From positions 372,001 through 436,000 of the forward strand of contig NZ_JAFCAR010000001.1 in assembly GCF_016820245.1 (NCBI RefSeq): a stretch of DNA of 64,000 nt. Direction: 5' to 3'. The stretch comes from Jannaschia sp. Os4 (GTDB lineage Bacteria > Pseudomonadota > Alphaproteobacteria > Rhodobacterales > Rhodobacteraceae). This document shows positions 60,999-64,000 of this stretch, piece after piece. The first letter of the stretch is position 1; the number at the start of each line of letters is the position of its first letter. The notes beneath the pieces were generated by a model. It was not told the origin of the DNA. It searched no databases and saw nothing but the letters and a program-made list of their open reading frames with translations. Made by a program: the position numbers and the translations under genes.

Positions 60999-61721
60999 AT
61001 GATGCAACATCTGCCAACAAGGTGGCCTCGCGCGTTCTCGGCTGTCGGCTTTGGAGCACTCTATCTTTTTAGCTCAATCCTTATTGGGCACTTTGCCCCT
61101 ATGGTTGGTGAGCTTCAAGAGTTGGGAATGGAAATATCTTCCCTCGAGCAGGAGATTGTGACCCTAGAACAGGGATTTGATTCTGAGCGTTTGAGTGCAT
61201 TCCGCGATAGGACGCTCCTAGCCATAGAGAGAGTTGATGAACTGTATTCGTTAGATCCGCTCGGATCTTTGTTGGAATGGATGGAGAGCCTTGAGCCAAT
61301 TGTTCAAGGTGCAATAGGGTTCTTCTTGGTATTTATTGCGTATGTCATCGGAGAGTTGCTTATCACGGTCGGGACAGCATATCTCCTCAGATCTCCGGAA
61401 CGGGCAAAATGGAGCATCCGCGCTCGGCGCATATCAGAAGTTGGCGCTGTTTTGCTTGAGGAGCGGTTTCGGCAGAGCGAGAGTGCGATCGCAATTATAG
61501 GCGGCGGACTAACGATCATCGTCTTCTCTATTCCACAGATCATTATTTATGATCCCTTCGGGAATCGACTGCTCGCATCGCTAATTGCTTTGACTAGCAT
61601 CGGTCTTTGCTTCTTCCTGACCAACTACATATCCAGAAAACTCGGCGCGGATTTAGATGTCGCAATAGTTCTCCCATCTCCGGCCTCCGGCGAGCCGACT
61701 GTAGAACATGGCAAAACATGA
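60999..61721 (+). CDS. A+T-rich membrane protein of unknown function inserted between sucB and lpd
   Basis: A 240-residue protein with at least four hydrophobic segments (about 15-35, 100-128, 160-180 and 189-207) and, after the first, a charged coiled-coil-like region (ELQELGMEISSLEQEIVTLE). Base and codon use differ abruptly from all neighbours: many A/T third bases, for example ATTATAGGC, ATTATTTATGAT and TTAGATCCG. It starts 3 bases after the sucB stop and its TGA overlaps the next gene's ATG. There is no Shine-Dalgarno except a weak GAAAG. Probably acquired by transfer. No family recognised. Confidence 0.8.
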   Translation: MMQHLPTRWPRAFSAVGFGALYLFSSILIGHFAPMVGELQELGMEISSLEQEIVTLEQGFDSERLSAFRDRTLLAIERVDELYSLDPLGSLLEWMESLEPIVQGAIGFFLVFIAYVIGELLITVGTAYLLRSPERAKWSIRARRISEVGAVLLEERFRQSESAIAIIGGGLTIIVFSIPQIIIYDPFGNRLLASLIALTSIGLCFFLTNYISRKLGADLDVAIVLPSPASGEPTVEHGKT

Positions 61722-61909
61722 CCCCCACCCGCCGCGCCATCGCCTTCTGGATCCTCCGCGTCGGCATCGCGGTGATCCTCGTCATCCTGCTGCAGGCGTG
61801 GCGGGGGCCGGACCCGATGCTGTGGTGGCTGGCGGCGGGCTACGCGGCGATCTCGCTCTTCACGACCTACATGGTGATCCGCTCGCGGCGGGGCGGCGAT
61901 GGCTCGTAG
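61718..61909 (+). CDS. Small two-helix membrane protein, 63 residues
   Basis: MTPTRRAIAFWILRVGIAVI... has two hydrophobic helices and a basic C-terminus RSRRGGDGS. Its composition returns to the host's high G+C. Its ATG overlaps the stop of the A+T-rich gene, so its original upstream context may have been replaced. Its TAG lies in the first arm of a family A repeat. Function unknown. Confidence 0.68.
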   Translation: MTPTRRAIAFWILRVGIAVILVILLQAWRGPDPMLWWLAAGYAAISLFTTYMVIRSRRGGDGS

Positions 61910-61978
61910 GGTGGGCGAGAGACCACGCGGTCGGATGGCGGCGACGGACGCGCATGCGTGGGCTCTCGCCCACCCTGC
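61906..61978. repeat. Repeat family A palindrome, diverged copy 3
   Basis: The arms at 61906-61927 and 61957-61978 are complementary in 20 of 22 positions (GTAGGGTGGGCGAGAG...). The loop is 29 bases, longer than in the other copies. It fills most of the gap between the 63-residue protein gene and the MAPEG gene. Confidence 0.65.
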
Positions 61979-62005
61979 GGGTGCCTCGCACTAGGCGGAG
62001 CGCGC

Positions 62006-62416
62006 ATGACACCCGAACTGACAGTCCTCGCCCTCGCCGTCCTTCTGCACGCGGCGCAGTTCGCGCTCATGGCGATCCCCGCCAACCGCGAGGTCGGCCC
62101 CGGCAAGACCATGTCGGCGCGCGACCGCGCGCGGCTGGGCGGGAACCTCGAGGACCTGCTGTCGGAGCGAACCGCCCGCCTCTACCGCGCGCTGAACAAC
62201 CACACCGAGTGGATGGTGCCCTTCACCGCCGCCGTGCTGGTCGTCACGCTCTCGGGCCAGTCCACCGCCTTCACCGCCGCCTGCGCGTGGACCTACCTCG
62301 CCGCGCGCGTCGTCTACGTCCCGCTCTACGCGTTCGGCGCGCGGCCCGGCCGCTCCATCGCGTGGATGGTCGGGTTCACGGCGACCGTGGCAATGGCTAT
62401 CTCAACCCTGATCTGA
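62006..62416 (+). CDS. MAPEG family membrane protein
   Basis: 136 residues, four membrane helices. [26 protein letters not shown] contains the MAPEG signature (R-x-x-RA..N..E...F), and [17 protein letters not shown] is the typical last part. MAPEG proteins include glutathione- or eicosanoid-linked enzymes; bacterial members such as this have no known substrate. It lies just before lpd. Confidence 0.88.
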   Translation: MTPELTVLALAVLLHAAQFALMAIPANREVGPGKTMSARDRARLGGNLEDLLSERTARLYRALNNHTEWMVPFTAAVLVVTLSGQSTAFTAACAWTYLAARVVYVPLYAFGARPGRSIAWMVGFTATVAMAISTLI

Positions 62417-62465
62417 CCCCTTTCTTGGTCGAAATATCCCGGGGGTCCGGGGGCAGCGCCCCCGG
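62417..62465 (-). repeat. Repeat family B, intergenic copy between MAPEG gene and lpd
   Basis: It starts at the base after the MAPEG stop codon. In the reverse orientation the perfect stem CCGGGGGC / GCCCCCGG is followed by ACCCCCGGGATATTTCGACC, then AAGAAAGGGG. It may serve as terminator of the upstream gene. Confidence 0.7.
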
Positions 62466-62489
62466 CGACCGGCAACGAGGAACGACCCC

Positions 62490-63875
62490 ATGGCCCAATA
62501 CGACCTCATCGTCATCGGCTCCGGCCCCGGCGGCTACGTCTGCGCGATCCGCGCGGCGCAACTCGGGCTGAAGACGGCCTGCGTGGAGGGGCGCGAGACC
62601 TTGGGGGGAACCTGCCTGAACGTGGGCTGCATCCCGTCCAAGGCGCTTCTCCATGCCTCCCACCAGCTGCACGAGGCGGAGCACAACTTCGCCAAGATGG
62701 GGCTGATGGCGGAGGCGCCGAAGGTCGATTGGGCCAAGATGCTGGCCTACAAGGACGACGTGATCGGCCAGAACACCAAGGGCATCGAGTTCCTGTTCAA
62801 GAAGAACAAGGTGGACTGGATCAAGGGCTGGGCGTCGATCCCCGAGGCGGGGAAGGTGAAGGTCGGCGACGAGGTGCACGAGGCCAAGGCCATCGTGATC
62901 GCGTCCGGCAGCGAGTCCGCGCCGGTGCCCGGCGCCGAGGTGGAGGTCGACGAGGAGGTGGTCGTCACCTCGACCGGCGCGCTGGAGCTGGGGCGCATCC
63001 CCGGATCGATGGTCGTCATCGGCGGCGGCGTCATCGGGCTGGAACTGGGCTCGGTCTACACCCGGCTCGGCACGGACGTGACGGTGGTCGAGTATCTCGA
63101 CGGCATCGTGCCGGGGCAGGACGCCGAGGTCGCCAAGCAGTTCCAGAAGATCCTCAAGAAGCAGGGGATCAAGTTCGTCACCGGCGCGGCCGTGTCCAAG
63201 GTCGAGCGCGCGGGCGACGGCGCGACCGTCCACTACGCGATGCGCAAGGACGGGGCGGAGAAGTCGCTCGACGCGGACGTGGTGCTCGTGGCGACGGGGC
63301 GGCGGCCCTACACCGAAGGCTTGGGGCTCGACCTGAAGACGTCGCAGCGCGGCCAGATCGAGGTGGACGATCGTTACGCGACCAGCGTGTCGGGCGTCCA
63401 TGCGATCGGCGACGTGATCGAGGGGCCGATGCTGGCCCACAAGGCCGAGGACGAAGGGATGGCCGTGGCCGAGATGCTGGCCGGACAGAAGCCGCACGTG
63501 AACTACGACGTGATCCCCGGCGTGATCTACACCCATCCGGAGGTGGCGTCCGTCGGGCTGACCGAGGAGCTGGCCAAGGAGAAGGGCCACAAGATCAAGG
63601 TCGGGCAGTTCTCCTTCATGGGGAACGGGCGGGCCAAGGCGAACTTCGCGGCGGACGGCTTCGTCAAGATGATCGCGGACGCCGAGACGGACCGCATCCT
63701 CGGCTGCCACGTCATCGGGCCGATGGCGGGCGACCTGATCCACGAGGTCTGCGTGGCGATGGAGTTCGGGGCGGCGGCCGAGGACCTCGCGCGGACGTGC
63801 CATGCGCATCCCACCTATTCCGAGGCGATGCGCGAGGCGGCGCTGGCCTGCGGGGATGGGGCGATCCATGCGTAG
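62490..63875 (+). CDS. lpd: Dihydrolipoyl dehydrogenase (E3)
   Basis: 461 residues. FAD motif [19 protein letters not shown]; redox disulfide Cys42/Cys47 in [16 protein letters not shown] motif [23 protein letters not shown]-proximal [19 protein letters not shown]; and the dimer-interface His/Glu in [10 protein letters not shown]. It reoxidises the lipoyl groups of SucB for 2-oxoglutarate dehydrogenase. Its start follows a family B repeat, so it may have its own promoter rather than reading from sucB. Confidence 0.98.
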   Translation: MAQYDLIVIGSGPGGYVCAIRAAQLGLKTACVEGRETLGGTCLNVGCIPSKALLHASHQLHEAEHNFAKMGLMAEAPKVDWAKMLAYKDDVIGQNTKGIEFLFKKNKVDWIKGWASIPEAGKVKVGDEVHEAKAIVIASGSESAPVPGAEVEVDEEVVVTSTGALELGRIPGSMVVIGGGVIGLELGSVYTRLGTDVTVVEYLDGIVPGQDAEVAKQFQKILKKQGIKFVTGAAVSKVERAGDGATVHYAMRKDGAEKSLDADVVLVATGRRPYTEGLGLDLKTSQRGQIEVDDRYATSVSGVHAIGDVIEGPMLAHKAEDEGMAVAEMLAGQKPHVNYDVIPGVIYTHPEVASVGLTEELAKEKGHKIKVGQFSFMGNGRAKANFAADGFVKMIADAETDRILGCHVIGPMAGDLIHEVCVAMEFGAAAEDLARTCHAHPTYSEAMREAALACGDGAIHA

Positions 63876-63877
63876 TG

Positions 63878-63931
63878 CGGGGGGCTCTGCCCCCCGTACC
63901 CCCCGAGGTATTTCCGCCAAGATGAGGGGGG
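63878..63931 (+). repeat. Repeat family B copy after lpd
   Basis: A perfect stem CGGGGGGC / GCCCCCCG with a 3-base loop is followed by the tail ACCCCCCGAGGTATTTCCGC, then CAAGATGAGGG. It begins two bases after the lpd stop. The ATG in its tail is the best start of the next gene. Confidence 0.7.
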
Positions 63932-64000
63932 TGGCCGTGGCGCTCCTGCTCACGGCCTGCGCGTCGACGGGCGGGGGGTCTGCGGGCGGCGGGCTGCTCG
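63922..64000 (+). CDS. Putative lipoprotein, 5' end only (runs off the window)
   Basis: MRGVAVALLLTACASTGGGSAG... has a short lipoprotein signal with lipobox LLTAC, and the frame is open to the window end. The ATG lies within the family B tail. An in-frame ATG at 63868, overlapping the lpd end, would add 18 repeat-encoded residues and is less likely. Too little is visible to name it. Confidence 0.5.
   Translation, partial: MRGVAVALLLTACASTGGGSAGGGLL

Noticed and set aside
56409-61010. A 4.6 kb uninterrupted minus-strand frame opposite sucA and sucB
   Set aside because: It is a by-product of very high third-position G+C in the true genes; its translation is His/Arg/Leu-rich with no domain pattern, and sucA/sucB are unambiguous on the plus strand.

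Overview
The window is 64 kb of very G+C-rich bacterial chromosome, roughly 70 % or more by eye, with almost every third codon base G or C. Gene content and order point to a member of the Rhodobacterales (Rhodobacteraceae / Paracoccaceae group). The evidence is an F0 ATP synthase operon with separate b and b' subunits and no F1 genes beside it, an mdh-sucCDAB-lpd cluster next to ethylmalonyl-CoA pathway genes (mesaconyl-CoA hydratase and a CitE-like malyl-CoA enzyme), xdhABC, DUF6502/DUF5666 and DUF1800/DUF1501 pairs, and NnrU. I see no rRNA, tRNA, CRISPR array, integrase or transposase.

Layout. 0-8 kb: fragments of an unrecognised gene, a DUF2726-like protein, carB, a HAD-like protein with a degenerate active site, aspS and two very small genes. 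8-16 kb: a DUF1800/DUF1501 export pair, a cytochrome P450, a sugar-acid dehydrogenase, a PfkB kinase, endonuclease III and an Ada-type methyltransferase. 16-22 kb: an OmpA-family lipoprotein, a FadR-type regulator with a candidate operator, a glycosyltransferase, an ArsR regulator, a fasciclin protein and the DUF6502/DUF5666 pair. 21.8-24.7 kb: atpI-atpB-atpE-atpX-atpF with a promoter-like box, an intercistronic hairpin after atpE and a clean terminator. 24.7-32.9 kb: an arylformamidase-like hydrolase, HrpB helicase, a DUF3108 protein, MeaB, a DUF938 methyltransferase, a DAO-type oxidoreductase and an aldo/keto reductase gene broken by one stop codon.

32.9-42.6 kb (minus strand): a nine-gene run xdhA-xdhB-xdhC, then the ATPase, first permease, two extra small membrane proteins, second permease and binding protein of a BMP-type (purine nucleoside-like) ABC transporter. 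Six successive junctions overlap by four bases, so uptake and purine oxidation look co-expressed. 42.8-49.2 kb: dnaE, then an operon for a malyl-CoA enzyme, NnrU, DUF1737 and mesaconyl-CoA hydratase. 49.4-64 kb: mdh and the 2-oxoglutarate dehydrogenase / succinyl-CoA synthetase genes. Five small exported proteins of unknown role are interleaved with them, and one strikingly A+T-richer membrane-protein gene sits between sucB and lpd.

Three families of dispersed short repeats recur. Family A is a 22-bp-arm palindrome lying at gene 3' ends, in places supplying the stop codon. Family B is a hairpin followed by a conserved tail; two copies lie inside xdhA and xdhB and are translated in frame. Family C is an element of about 170 bp present after the P450 gene and after dnaE. 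The most unusual signals are the repeat-derived peptides in xanthine dehydrogenase, the small secreted proteins woven through the TCA operon, and the foreign gene between sucB and lpd.
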